From positions 1-10,708 of the forward strand of contig JAUPWJ010000087.1 in the NCBI GenBank assembly GCA_030916575.1: a stretch of DNA of 10,708 bases, given 5' to 3'. Below the pieces are notes generated by a model. It made no database searches. It was not told the DNA's origin and saw only the letters and a program-made list of their open reading frames with translations. The stretch comes from Patescibacteria group bacterium. Lineage in GTDB: Bacteria; Patescibacteriota; Minisyncoccia; Phycocordibacterales; UBA9973. This document shows, piece by piece, positions 1 through 7,032 of this stretch; position 1 is the stretch's first letter; each line of letters opens with the position of its first letter. The position numbers and the translations under genes are program-made.

Positions 1-64
1 AAGACCAATAATTGATTCTTTTACAAGTTCCGCAAGCAAGTTTTATAAGTCTATCTTGTGACAT
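1..64 (-). CDS. rpmG: Ribosomal protein bL33, partial (N-terminus only)
   Basis: The first 21 codons are visible before the gene runs off the left edge. The peptide starts MSQDRLIKLACGTCKRINYW. The C11-x2-C14 pair followed by KRINYW matches the first half of the bL33 zinc ribbon, a small protein of the large ribosomal subunit; the second Cys pair would lie outside the window. The ATG at 62-64 has no Shine-Dalgarno sequence. It starts 36 bp after the murF stop on the same strand, with no terminator between, so it is probably co-transcribed with the division operon, though a weak promoter in the gap cannot be excluded. The identification rests on a short fragment and is from family memory. Confidence 0.78.
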   Translation of the reverse strand, partial: MSQDRLIKLACGTCKRINYWS

Positions 65-100
65 GGTTTTATATTAATACAAAAATACCAAAATTGCAAA

Positions 101-1426
101 CTAAGCCTTGTCTAGCCATTCTTTATCTTGGCGGACGAGTAATTTAGACTTATTCTCTATATCATTCAATATAGCCCCCACAGCACGCTCCATGCGTATA
201 CCCTGAGAGCCTTTCAATAAGACTAAGTCATTAGTATTCACTAAATCTTTCAAGAATTCACCTGCTTCCACTGAATTATTGAATTCAAAAATATTTTTCT
301 CTTTCATTCCAGCTTCCATTGCTCCTGTTTTTATATCTTGTGCTCGTGGCCCAACGACAAGTAATATGTCTATATTCTCATGAGCAATCTTCCCGATATT
401 TCTATGCGCATCCACTGTATGCCGTCCGAGTTCTAACATATCTCCTAAAACAGCAATCTTTCTATTACCCTTTTTACCTGGAACTTTTCCTGAGTTTTCA
501 ATATTTACTTGCCCAAGTGTTTGTAATGCTGATTGTGCAGCAAAAGGAGAAGAATTGTAAGTATCATCTATAATAAATGAATCATTAATACCAGAGAGTA
601 ATCGCATGCGTCCAGGAGGCATATCATAATTTTTAAATGCATCAATCGCACTAATCATATTCCATTTAAGCCCAGCAAAGATAGCGAGCGAAGCGAGAGA
701 TGCGTAAATATGATTTCGTCCAAATACTCCTTCAATAAATACAGGTAGACTCACTCCCCCTTCATCAATTCGGAAGCTCACACCAGAAGGCTCACCTTTG
801 TCATTGTAAAAAATTTTATCTTCCGATGCTCTCACATCAGCATTTTCATTAAAACCATAAGTTATCACCCGACTCTTACTTTTGCTTTTTAAATTAAATA
901 CAACGTCATCATCAGCATTTAGAACCAAGAGTCCATCTTTTTTTAACGTTGTTATTAATTTACTTTTTTCTTCAATTAAATGTTTTACGGAACTAAAAAA
1001 TTCTATATGTACAGGAGTCTCACCGATAGCTGTGATGACAACGACATCAGTCTTAAGCCATAGAGCTGTCTTTTTCATATCACCAGGCTTACCGACACCC
1101 ACTTCAAGTACAAGCCACTTTGGATATTTATGAGGATAAATTATTAACCATAGTCCTTTTAAAATATTTTTAAACCATACATACGGATCACTCCAGCCAT
1201 TTGGAATTCCTAAAATTGTAAGCGGCAAACCTATTTCACTATTATAACTCTTCTCACTTTTGCGAACATAAGTCATAGTGGAGAGTGCAGAATAAATTGC
1301 ATCTTTTGTAGAAGTCTTACCGACAGAGCCAGTGATGGCGATAACTTTCGGTTTGTATTTCCAAAGGACTAAAGTTGATTCTATTCTCAAAATATAAGAA
1401 ATGATTTTTTTAAATGTGTCTTTCAT
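101..1426 (-). CDS. murF: MurF-like ligase (UDP-MurNAc-tripeptide:D-Ala-D-Ala ligase)
   Basis: Cytoplasmic Mur ligase that adds D-Ala-D-Ala to the UDP-MurNAc-tripeptide, using ATP, as the last cytoplasmic peptide step of peptidoglycan precursor synthesis. Visible motifs in the 441-residue product: P-loop GSVGKTSTK at 33-41, YNSEIGLPLTILG at 61-73, LEVGVGKPGDM at 107-117, GRNHIYASLAS at 236-246, PPGRMR at 270-275, DDTYNSSP at 287-294, LGDMLELG at 327-334 and KGSQGIRMERAV at 405-416. The last two groups are characteristic of MurF rather than MurC/D/E. Oddities: the P-loop lies about 70 residues earlier than in E. coli MurF, so the usual N-terminal substrate-binding domain is absent. In compensation there is an aromatic, hydrophobic insertion around 78-103. 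The ATG lies 1 bp after the ftsI stop (TAG-C-ATG), implying translational coupling. Function is inferred from the central and C-terminal domains; substrate specificity could differ. Confidence 0.9.
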   Translation of the reverse strand: MKDTFKKIISYILRIESTLVLWKYKPKVIAITGSVGKTSTKDAIYSALSTMTYVRKSEKSYNSEIGLPLTILGIPNGWSDPYVWFKNILKGLWLIIYPHKYPKWLVLEVGVGKPGDMKKTALWLKTDVVVITAIGETPVHIEFFSSVKHLIEEKSKLITTLKKDGLLVLNADDDVVFNLKSKSKSRVITYGFNENADVRASEDKIFYNDKGEPSGVSFRIDEGGVSLPVFIEGVFGRNHIYASLASLAIFAGLKWNMISAIDAFKNYDMPPGRMRLLSGINDSFIIDDTYNSSPFAAQSALQTLGQVNIENSGKVPGKKGNRKIAVLGDMLELGRHTVDAHRNIGKIAHENIDILLVVGPRAQDIKTGAMEAGMKEKNIFEFNNSVEAGEFLKDLVNTNDLVLLKGSQGIRMERAVGAILNDIENKSKLLVRQDKEWLDKA

Positions 1427-1427
1427 G

Positions 1428-3140
1428 CTATCTATCTGGTGGTATTTGATAATAATTTATTAAAAATTTTGTAATATCTAAAAATGGGTCAGCCCAAGTT
1501 TGTGATGAATATTGCACTCCTTTTGGATTTATAGCATAAAGCAAAACTATAAATTCCGGATCATAAGCAGGAAAATAACCAAAGAAAGAGTGGTTATGCC
1601 TATCTTCATAATAACCTCCAGTCTCACGATTGGCAACTTGCGCAGTTCCTGTTTTTACGGCAATAGAATAATGCTCCATCTTTGCAAGCCCACCTTTTAA
1701 AGATTTATCCATAACTTCTACTAACATCCGAGTAATTTCTTCAGCACTCTCTTTCTTTATTTTTGTGGGCTTAGTTTCGTAAGAAATTTGCTTGGAAGTG
1801 CCATCACTATATTTTATTTTGTCTACTAAATGCGGAGTGACTAGACTTCCTCCATTACCAAGCGAGGCCAGTGCACGAATAACAGCAAAAGGAGTAAAGG
1901 CCAGACCTTGTCCGAAAGAAGCATTGGCATATTCCAATTCTCTAGGAACATATAAGTTTGAAACTAAGCCACCTGTTTCATTCGGTAAATCAATACCTGT
2001 TTTATCTTTTATGCCAAAAGATAATAAATATTCCCTTAATCTTTCTTTACCTAAACGCTGATAAACAAAAACCATCCCAGTATTGAGTGAATCATTCAAT
2101 ACTTTTTGCATACTTGTCCCCGGTCCTCTTCCCTTTTTGTCAAAGTTTGAAATTATTTTTTTCTCTACCACTACAGAGCCTGTGTCATTATATGTGGTAT
2201 CAGCTGTGACGACTCCAGCATCAAGTGCGCCAGCCATAACCAAAGGCTTTATTATGGAACCGAATTCTAAAATATTTTCTACGAGTGGATTGGAATAAGT
2301 TAAGGGATTTTTTACTTTAGAAAAGTTATTCAAATCAAAATCTGGTTTTAAAGAAAGTGCATATACAGAACCATCTTTTGGATTCATTATTATGCCACCG
2401 ATAGAATCGATATTATATCTTTCTTTTACTTTCTCTAATTCTTTTTCTAGAAAACTCTGCACGGTGGGCTCAATTGTCGTCACTATGTCTCCCTTTTTGA
2501 CACTATCAGTAAATAAATTTTTCTTAATATTTGAAAAAACTTCGGCGAAGAAATTTAAATATGGTGTATTTTTATCTCTGACGAGAACTTCATCATATTG
2601 TCGCTCTAATCCATATCGCCCACCTAATTCGTCGCCCTTATAACCTACAAAACCCAAGGACTGAGCAGCCATACTACTTCCTGGGTAAAATCTCCATTTT
2701 TCTTTAAAAATTGATACTCCACTTATCTTGAGTGCAGAAATTGCATCTGCATTTTCTTTAAATAAACCTTTCAATATTTCTTCATAGGGGTCACTGACTT
2801 TATTCGCTTTTAAAATAAATTCTTCATAGTCCAGAGGAACAACTTTAGAAATTTTTTTATAAGCATCTTCTTTATCTTTCAATAAGTCTGTATTAATAGC
2901 TACTTTATAACCAGTAGTTTGAGTAGCTGCAGAGACTAGTTGACCATCTTTATGTTTAAAAAATATATTTCCTCTTTCAAAGATATCACTAGAAGGTGTG
3001 GCGTATTGTTTACTAGCTTCCTCTTTATAAAAACCTCTACTAACTATCTGTAACGAAAAAAGCCTTCCGATTAAGACCAGAGCAAAAAGTAAGAAAAATA
3101 AAGATAGAATTTTAGTCCTTGAAAAAAAACTAAATCTCAT
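1428..3140 (-). CDS. ftsI: FtsI-type peptidoglycan transpeptidase (class B PBP)
   Basis: Septal D,D-transpeptidase that crosslinks peptidoglycan outside the membrane. The 570-residue product has a short basic N-terminus, one transmembrane segment at about 10-32, a PBP-dimerisation-type domain (roughly 45-215, including FERGNIF near 54-60 and GLERQYDEVL at 177-186) and a transpeptidase domain from about 245. The three active-site motifs are present: SxxK as S295-I-I-K298, SxN as S351-L-N353 and KTG at 496-498 (KTGTAQ). The residue before GS in the first motif is Phe where Pro is more usual. No C-terminal PASTA repeat is present. The start overlaps the ftsL-like gene by 11 bp and the stop is 1 bp from murF, the canonical ftsL-ftsI-mur order. 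A run of eight T bases at codons 4-7 could be slippery, but the frame is intact. FtsI is favoured over elongation PBP2 (MrdA) by this position. Confidence 0.93.
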   Translation of the reverse strand: MRFSFFSRTKILSLFFLLFALVLIGRLFSLQIVSRGFYKEEASKQYATPSSDIFERGNIFFKHKDGQLVSAATQTTGYKVAINTDLLKDKEDAYKKISKVVPLDYEEFILKANKVSDPYEEILKGLFKENADAISALKISGVSIFKEKWRFYPGSSMAAQSLGFVGYKGDELGGRYGLERQYDEVLVRDKNTPYLNFFAEVFSNIKKNLFTDSVKKGDIVTTIEPTVQSFLEKELEKVKERYNIDSIGGIIMNPKDGSVYALSLKPDFDLNNFSKVKNPLTYSNPLVENILEFGSIIKPLVMAGALDAGVVTADTTYNDTGSVVVEKKIISNFDKKGRGPGTSMQKVLNDSLNTGMVFVYQRLGKERLREYLLSFGIKDKTGIDLPNETGGLVSNLYVPRELEYANASFGQGLAFTPFAVIRALASLGNGGSLVTPHLVDKIKYSDGTSKQISYETKPTKIKKESAEEITRMLVEVMDKSLKGGLAKMEHYSIAVKTGTAQVANRETGGYYEDRHNHSFFGYFPAYDPEFIVLLYAINPKGVQYSSQTWADPFLDITKFLINYYQIPPDR

Positions 3141-3504
3141 TTTTTGCTAATTTTATATTATTTTCAATATTAGAAATGTAGCCTAGAGATTTACGAGTAG
3201 CATATTCTGCTTTTACTTCTTTATATCCCAATGATTTTGATAGAGAAATGTCTACACCGCTAGATTTTGAAAGGTAAGTAAGTTCTAATTCACCAACTTC
3301 ATTTAAAAGATTTCGAGCTTGTGTATCTAAGGCTTTGCGTTCTGCAATATTAAAAATAATACCAAAAATAACCAAAACATAACACGCAAAAATCACACCG
3401 AAGGATAAAAAAATTGTATGCAAAATGCTCTTTTGTAAACCATGATTGTTTATGACATTTGCATTTGATGCGTAATTTTTAAATTTTAAACTTATTTGTT
3501 TCAT
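3130..3504 (-). CDS. ftsL: FtsL/DivIC-like single-pass membrane division protein
   Basis: A 124-residue bitopic protein: a basic cytoplasmic tail (1-27), a strong hydrophobic segment at about 28-53, then an alpha-helix-prone, charged stretch (about 54-80) suited to a coiled coil, and a C-terminal tail rich in K and E. FtsL and DivIC/FtsB proteins have this plan and little sequence conservation; they bridge FtsQ to the FtsW-FtsI synthase in the divisome. The assignment depends mainly on position: it lies exactly between rsmH and ftsI, where ftsL sits in dcw clusters, 1 bp after the rsmH stop (TAA-A-ATG) and overlapping ftsI by 11 bp. No motif identifies it on sequence alone, so DivIC-like or lineage-specific septum protein remain alternatives. 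Confidence 0.72.
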   Translation of the reverse strand: MKQISLKFKNYASNANVINNHGLQKSILHTIFLSFGVIFACYVLVIFGIIFNIAERKALDTQARNLLNEVGELELTYLSKSSGVDISLSKSLGYKEVKAEYATRKSLGYISNIENNIKLAKNEI

Positions 3505-3505
3505 T

Positions 3506-4426
3506 TTATATAATTTTTTCTATAATTCTTAACTTTGCACTTCGGGCTCTGGGATTTATTTTGAGCTCCTCCGCTCCTGCTATTATTGGTTTCTTATTTA
3601 CAAAAATTGCTTCCTTATTATCCACCTTCACTTTGAAAAATCTTTTCACCATTCTATCTTCTAAACTATGGAAAGATATGACAGCTATTCTTCCTCCATT
3701 TTTCAAAACTTCAAACCCCTTCTGCATACCCATATCTAACGTATTTAACTCATCATTGACTGCTATCCGTAATGCTTGGAAAGTCTTCGTGGCCGGATGT
3801 ATTCTCCCCTTTTTGGCTATGCTCGGTAAACTTTTCTCAATAATACTTACTAACTGAAATGTATTTTCGATTTTCACCTTTTGTCTCGCGTCTACAATAC
3901 CTTTGGCAATTCTCCTAGAAAATCTCTCTTCTCCATAACCGTATATAATGTCAGCTAAATTCTCTTCACTCCATGTGTTTACAATATCTTGTGCAGTCAA
4001 ATCCTCTGCCTTAGGATTCTCTTTCATGGTCATGAGCAATGGCTCTTGTTTCATAAAAGAAAATCCTCTACCCGAGTTTTCTAATTGATCAGAAGATAAA
4101 CCTAAATCAAGTAAAACACCGTCAACTTTTTCAATCTTCTCTGTGTTTAAAACTTTTTCTAAATCTCTGAAATTTGAATTATGGAAAGAAATATCACAAT
4201 CTAAACCTTTAAACTTTGATTGGGCTTTCTTCCAAGCATTTTTATCTTGATCGATAGCAAGTATTTTTACATTTGGATATTTTTTACAAATCTCACTTGA
4301 GTGTCCACCGCCGCCAAATGTGCCATCAATAAAAATTGATTTTGCTTTAAAATTCAAACCTTCTATAACTTCATTTAAAAGAACACTCTTGTGAACTGAA
4401 CCCTCACCAATTTCCACCTTACTCAT
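3506..4426 (-). CDS. rsmH: 16S rRNA m4C1402 methyltransferase RsmH (MraW)
   Basis: SAM-dependent enzyme that N4-methylates C1402 of 16S rRNA in the ribosomal P site. The 306-residue product shows the family landmarks in order: HKSVLLNEVI at 12-21, the SAM-binding loop DGTFGGGGHS at 34-43, acidic AIDQD at 57-61, DLGLSSDQL at 107-115, GFSF at 121-124, YGEERFSRRIA at 164-174, HPATKTFQALRIAVNDEL at 210-227, ISFHSLEDRMVKRFFK at 250-265 and NPRARSAKLR at 291-300. Length is normal for the family. The segment usually read as PLDMRM is PLLMTM here (129-134). The start ATG overlaps the end of mraZ by 8 bp (ATGAGTAA), and an AAAGG lies only 2 nt upstream, so translation is probably coupled to mraZ. It is the second gene of the dcw operon, its standard place. 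Confidence 0.97.
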   Translation of the reverse strand: MSKVEIGEGSVHKSVLLNEVIEGLNFKAKSIFIDGTFGGGGHSSEICKKYPNVKILAIDQDKNAWKKAQSKFKGLDCDISFHNSNFRDLEKVLNTEKIEKVDGVLLDLGLSSDQLENSGRGFSFMKQEPLLMTMKENPKAEDLTAQDIVNTWSEENLADIIYGYGEERFSRRIAKGIVDARQKVKIENTFQLVSIIEKSLPSIAKKGRIHPATKTFQALRIAVNDELNTLDMGMQKGFEVLKNGGRIAVISFHSLEDRMVKRFFKVKVDNKEAIFVNKKPIIAGAEELKINPRARSAKLRIIEKII

Positions 4427-4865
4427 TGCCTTTACTACTTAACTTCTCTGCTAAATTCTCAGCTTGTTTCTCTGCATTTGCCTTATACTCTCCCCACATC
4501 TTGTCATTCCAAATTTCTAGTCTATCTTGGACTCCGATAATTGCTCCGGAATTTTTTAACTTCGCTCTGTCTTTCAAAAAGTCTGGAATCAAAATTCTAC
4601 CGATAGAGTCCACTTCCACATCAACTGCACCTCCAAACATATTTCTGTTAAATGTTCGCTGATCAGCTTTTAGAAATGAAAGGTCTCCTTCACTACTTCC
4701 TAATCTTTTTGAAACTTTTGCCCACTCTTTCAAAGTAAAAACAAAAAGACAGTTATCAAGTCCGGGTGTGATAATAATTTTCTTGCCCATTTCCTTTCGA
4801 AATTTTGCTGGGAGTGAAATTCTATTCTTATCATCAATTGTATGTATGTATTCTCCGATTAGCAT
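4419..4865 (-). CDS. mraZ: Transcriptional regulator MraZ
   Basis: DNA-binding protein that heads the division and cell wall cluster and, in E. coli and mollicutes, controls its own operon. The 148-residue product carries the two SpoVT/AbrB-like half-domains of the family: the first at about 5-47 with DDKNRISLPAKFR at 11-23, the second at about 77-120 with DSIGRILIPDFL at 86-97. The Asp-x-x-x-Arg signature (D12/R15 and D86/R90 regions) occurs in both. The C-terminal 20 residues are a charged helix. Family members assemble into ring oligomers that read short repeats spaced by one DNA turn; just such a pair lies about 20 bp upstream of the ATG. No Shine-Dalgarno sequence precedes the ATG. Autoregulation is inferred. 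Confidence 0.96.
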   Translation of the reverse strand: MLIGEYIHTIDDKNRISLPAKFRKEMGKKIIITPGLDNCLFVFTLKEWAKVSKRLGSSEGDLSFLKADQRTFNRNMFGGAVDVEVDSIGRILIPDFLKDRAKLKNSGAIIGVQDRLEIWNDKMWGEYKANAEKQAENLAEKLSSKGNE

Positions 4866-4884
4866 AAAATTTTATAAATTATTA

Positions 4885-4904
4885 TTTCCCACTTTTTCCC
4901 ACTT
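4885..4904 (-). promoter_or_regulatory. Probable MraZ operator: two tandem 10-bp repeats
   Basis: The plus strand reads tttcccactt twice without a mismatch or gap, so the mraZ-sense strand reads AAGTGGGAAA twice. This gives two TGGGA cores separated by 5 bp, the spacing known for MraZ sites in E. coli (TGGGN repeats with 5-nt spacers). The site lies just downstream of the predicted -10, within the expected first 25 transcribed bases, so bound MraZ could block initiation or escape. A third partial match, AGTGG at 4920-4924, sits two turns upstream over the extended -10. Binding is inferred, not shown. Confidence 0.75.
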
Positions 4905-4913
4905 GATGTATAA

Positions 4914-4942
4914 AGTATACCACTCTGTATTTTAATAACCAA
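4914..4942 (-). promoter_or_regulatory. Predicted mraZ (dcw operon) promoter
   Basis: On the minus strand, TTGGTT (4937-4942) is followed after 17 bp by TATACT (4914-4919), which has 5 of 6 bases of the sigma-70 -10. The bases before it are TGG, giving an extended -10 (TGnTATACT), which would offset the weak -35. Transcription should begin near 4907, leaving a leader of about 40 nt containing the tandem repeats. It is the only convincing promoter before mraZ. Confidence 0.6.
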
Positions 4943-4950
4943 AACATAAT

Positions 4951-4959
4951 TGTGGATAA
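4951..4959 (-). promoter_or_regulatory. Perfect DnaA box
   Basis: The minus strand reads TTATCCACA, the consensus 9-mer for DnaA. It lies 8 bp upstream of the predicted mraZ -35 and 7 bp from the terminator stem. Only one box is seen here; there is no cluster, so this is not an origin. If real it could tie dcw expression to DnaA, but a chance match is possible in AT-rich DNA. Confidence 0.4.
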
Positions 4960-4966
4960 CTATTTG

Positions 4967-5022
4967 AAATAACAAACACTAAAAAACCCAGTAAAAACTG
5001 GGTTTTTTAGTGTTTGTTATTT
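4967..5022 (-). terminator. Rho-independent terminator of lysS with a 26-bp perfect stem
   Basis: The arms 4967-4992 and 4997-5022 are perfectly complementary around a 4-nt loop (4993-4996). The core is CCCAGT/ACTGGG, flanked by A6 on one side and T6 on the other, the form of an intrinsic terminator that works in both directions. It begins 4 bp after the lysS stop and lies before the mraZ promoter on the same strand, so it should separate the greA-lysS transcript from the dcw operon. The stem continues a further 14 bp beyond the A/T tracts, more than termination requires. Confidence 0.85.
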
Positions 5023-5026
5023 ATTT

Positions 5027-6490
5027 CTATTCTTCTTTTTTAGGTTTCATTAATGGGAAAAGTTGAGTTTCGCGTATTGGTTTATCTACAAAAAATGCAA
5101 AGAGTCTTTCACCAAAGCCAAAACCACAAGTCGGAGGCATACCGTGCTCTAACATTTCTACGAATTCCCATTCTGGCATCATGGCTTCTTTATCTCCCCT
5201 GTCTATAAGTTTTTGTTGTTCTTCGAATCTTGCTCTCTGGTCTACTGGATCATTTAATTCTGAGAAACCATTTCCTACTTCCGAGCCTGCAAGTAATGGC
5301 TGAAATCTTTCAGTCAAAAGTGGATTGTCTACGCGAGCTTTAGAAAGTGGTGACACAAGTTTTGGGTGTCCAATTAAAAATGCAGGACCAGCAATTTGCT
5401 TACGACAATATTTCCATAAAGAATCTGTGAGTCTCTCACGATTCGCACCTTCATAATTTACTCCCAATTCTTTTAATTTATCTTTCATCTCATCTTCACT
5501 AGCATTTAAAACATCAATACCTGTGACTCTCTTTACTTCATCCACATATTCAATTCTTTTCCATTCATCATTTAAATCATATGAGTGACCCTTAGTCGTA
5601 AACTTTGTAGTACCAAAAACTTCATTGGCGATTTTTTTATAAAGTTCTTCTACTATTTTCATGCCATCTTCATAGTCAGCATAAGCCCAATAAAATTCCA
5701 TATTGGTAAATTCTTGTAAATGCTCAGGACTAGAGCCTTCATTTCTATATGCACGCCCGATTTCAAAAGTCTTTGGCATTCCTCCCGCCATCAATCTCTT
5801 TTGCCAAAGCTCACCGATAGAAATACGAAGATACACATCTATATCAAAATCATCGTGATGAGTTTTAAAAGGATTGGCTTCTGCTCCACCTGTAGTGACC
5901 TCAAGTGTCGGAGTCTCCACTTCTATAAATCCTTTATCTTTTAAGAATGTTCGAGTCACATCCCAAAATTTTGCTTTCTTTTTGAAAATTTCAAAAAGCT
6001 CAGGATTCATAAGTATGTCTAAATATCGCTTACGGTAGCGCTCATCATCGTCTACCAATCCATGCCATTTTTCTGGAAGTGGTAATAATGTTTTAGATAA
6101 TACTCCCCAATCTTTTACTTCAATAGTTTTCTCTCCTCTTTTAGTTGTGAAAAATTTTCCTTTTACTTCTATAAAATCTCCGATATCTATAGCATCTATA
6201 AATAGATTAAACCTCTCTTCGTCTAAAACATCTTTTTTAAATAGACCTTGGAAATTTGCTGTGCCGTCATATAAGGTCACGAAGACGATAGCTCCTTGTC
6301 CGCGTATAGACATAATGCGTCCAGCGACCCATTTTTCTTCTCCACTTTTTTCTAAATCAGGAAAAATATCAATAACCTCATTTAAATAGAGTTCTCTTTT
6401 AGTCTTAGCAGGATAAGGGTTCATACCTTTTTCTTGTAAGATTTGAAGTTTTTTTATTCTAACATCTTTTATCTCATCAATTCCTGACAT
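5027..6490 (-). CDS. lysS: Lysyl-tRNA synthetase, class II
   Basis: Charges tRNA-Lys with lysine in the cytoplasm using ATP. The 487-residue product has an N-terminal OB-fold anticodon-binding domain (about 54-140), then the class II catalytic core: motif 1 around GFIEVETPTL (187-196), TGGAEANPF (200-208), motif 2 from FEIGRAYRNEG (242-252) to EFTNMEFYWAYADYED (260-275), the conserved GNGFSELNDPVDQRARFEEQ (406-425) and motif 3, PPTCGFGFGERL (452-463), with invariant R462. Length is typical for bacterial LysS. Motif 3 is unusual: E. coli has PPTAGLGIGIDR, so one residue is missing here just before the acidic-Arg pair. The OB-fold and YAD segments exclude the short EpmA paralogue, and motif 2 does not fit AspRS or AsnRS. 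It starts 6 bp after greA, and a strong terminator follows. No Shine-Dalgarno sequence is visible. Confidence 0.95.
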   Translation of the reverse strand: MSGIDEIKDVRIKKLQILQEKGMNPYPAKTKRELYLNEVIDIFPDLEKSGEEKWVAGRIMSIRGQGAIVFVTLYDGTANFQGLFKKDVLDEERFNLFIDAIDIGDFIEVKGKFFTTKRGEKTIEVKDWGVLSKTLLPLPEKWHGLVDDDERYRKRYLDILMNPELFEIFKKKAKFWDVTRTFLKDKGFIEVETPTLEVTTGGAEANPFKTHHDDFDIDVYLRISIGELWQKRLMAGGMPKTFEIGRAYRNEGSSPEHLQEFTNMEFYWAYADYEDGMKIVEELYKKIANEVFGTTKFTTKGHSYDLNDEWKRIEYVDEVKRVTGIDVLNASEDEMKDKLKELGVNYEGANRERLTDSLWKYCRKQIAGPAFLIGHPKLVSPLSKARVDNPLLTERFQPLLAGSEVGNGFSELNDPVDQRARFEEQQKLIDRGDKEAMMPEWEFVEMLEHGMPPTCGFGFGERLFAFFVDKPIRETQLFPLMKPKKEE

Positions 6491-6496
6491 ATGTAA

Positions 6497-6964
6497 CTAA
6501 GATACATTTATAATTTTATAAATTACATTTCCTTTTGGTGTCACGAAAGAAATGGTGTCACCTTTCTTCTTGCCAAAAAGCGCCTCACCGAAAGGAGAAC
6601 GATTTGATATTTTTCCTTGGGCCATATCTGCTTCTTCAGAGCCGACAATCATATAATTCCTCTCCTCTTTTTCTCCGTCTTTAACGACAACAACTTTTGA
6701 ACCAACTTCAATGACTTCCCCGCCACCACCGGTAACAACTAAAGAAGATTTTAAAATTTGTTCAATTTTAGTAATTCTCGCCTCTAATTTTCCTTGATCT
6801 TCTCTAGCTTGATGATATTCTGCATTTTCTGATAAATCACCCAGCAACTTCGCCGAAGCTATGGCATCAATTATTTCTTTTCTCTTAGGACCTTTAAGGT
6901 CTTTAAGCTCGTCCTCTAACTCTTTTCTCTTTTCCTCTGTGATGTAGTCTTCTGCTTGTTTCAT
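6497..6964 (-). CDS. greA: Transcript cleavage/elongation factor GreA
   Basis: Binds the RNA polymerase secondary channel and stimulates cleavage of backtracked transcripts. The 155-residue product has the normal two-part form: an N-terminal antiparallel coiled coil (about 8-77) whose tip reads LGDLSENAEYHQAREDQGKL (41-60), with the acidic pair D43 and E46 corresponding to the catalytic-tip D41/E44 of E. coli GreA, and a C-terminal FKBP-like domain (about 83-155) with the SPFGEALFGKKKGD segment at 123-136. It heads a two-gene unit with lysS, a common pairing. It is divergent from rpsU. The predicted -10 ends 7 nt before the ATG, so the mRNA may have almost no leader. Confidence 0.97.
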   Translation of the reverse strand: MKQAEDYITEEKRKELEDELKDLKGPKRKEIIDAIASAKLLGDLSENAEYHQAREDQGKLEARITKIEQILKSSLVVTGGGGEVIEVGSKVVVVKDGEKEERNYMIVGSEEADMAQGKISNRSPFGEALFGKKKGDTISFVTPKGNVIYKIINVS

Positions 6965-6971
6965 ATATATG

Positions 6972-7000
6972 ATAATACCCCTTATTGGTATAAAAGTAAA
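6972..7000 (-). promoter_or_regulatory. Predicted greA-lysS promoter, possibly leaderless
   Basis: On the minus strand TTTACT (6995-7000, 4 of 6 to consensus) and TATTAT (6972-6977, 5 of 6) are separated by 17 bp. Only 7 nt lie between the -10 and the greA ATG, which places the expected transcription start at or beside the start codon. The opposite promoter for rpsU must lie in the same 87-bp gap. Confidence 0.55.
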
Positions 7001-7032
7001 TAAACCTTATAAAACTTGCGATTAATTTTAAA

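Noticed and set aside
319..1133. Plus-strand frames of 83-84 residues inside murF
   Set aside because: Antisense shadows of a strongly conserved ligase; low-complexity products without recognisable features.
3121..3132. Programmed frameshift at the T8 run near the ftsI start
   Set aside because: FtsI is complete in one frame and the ftsL-ftsI overlap is explained by ordinary translational coupling.
4866..5026. Possible replication origin (AT-rich gap, DnaA box, palindrome)
   Set aside because: Only one DnaA box, no dnaA or dnaN nearby, and the palindrome is explained as the lysS terminator.
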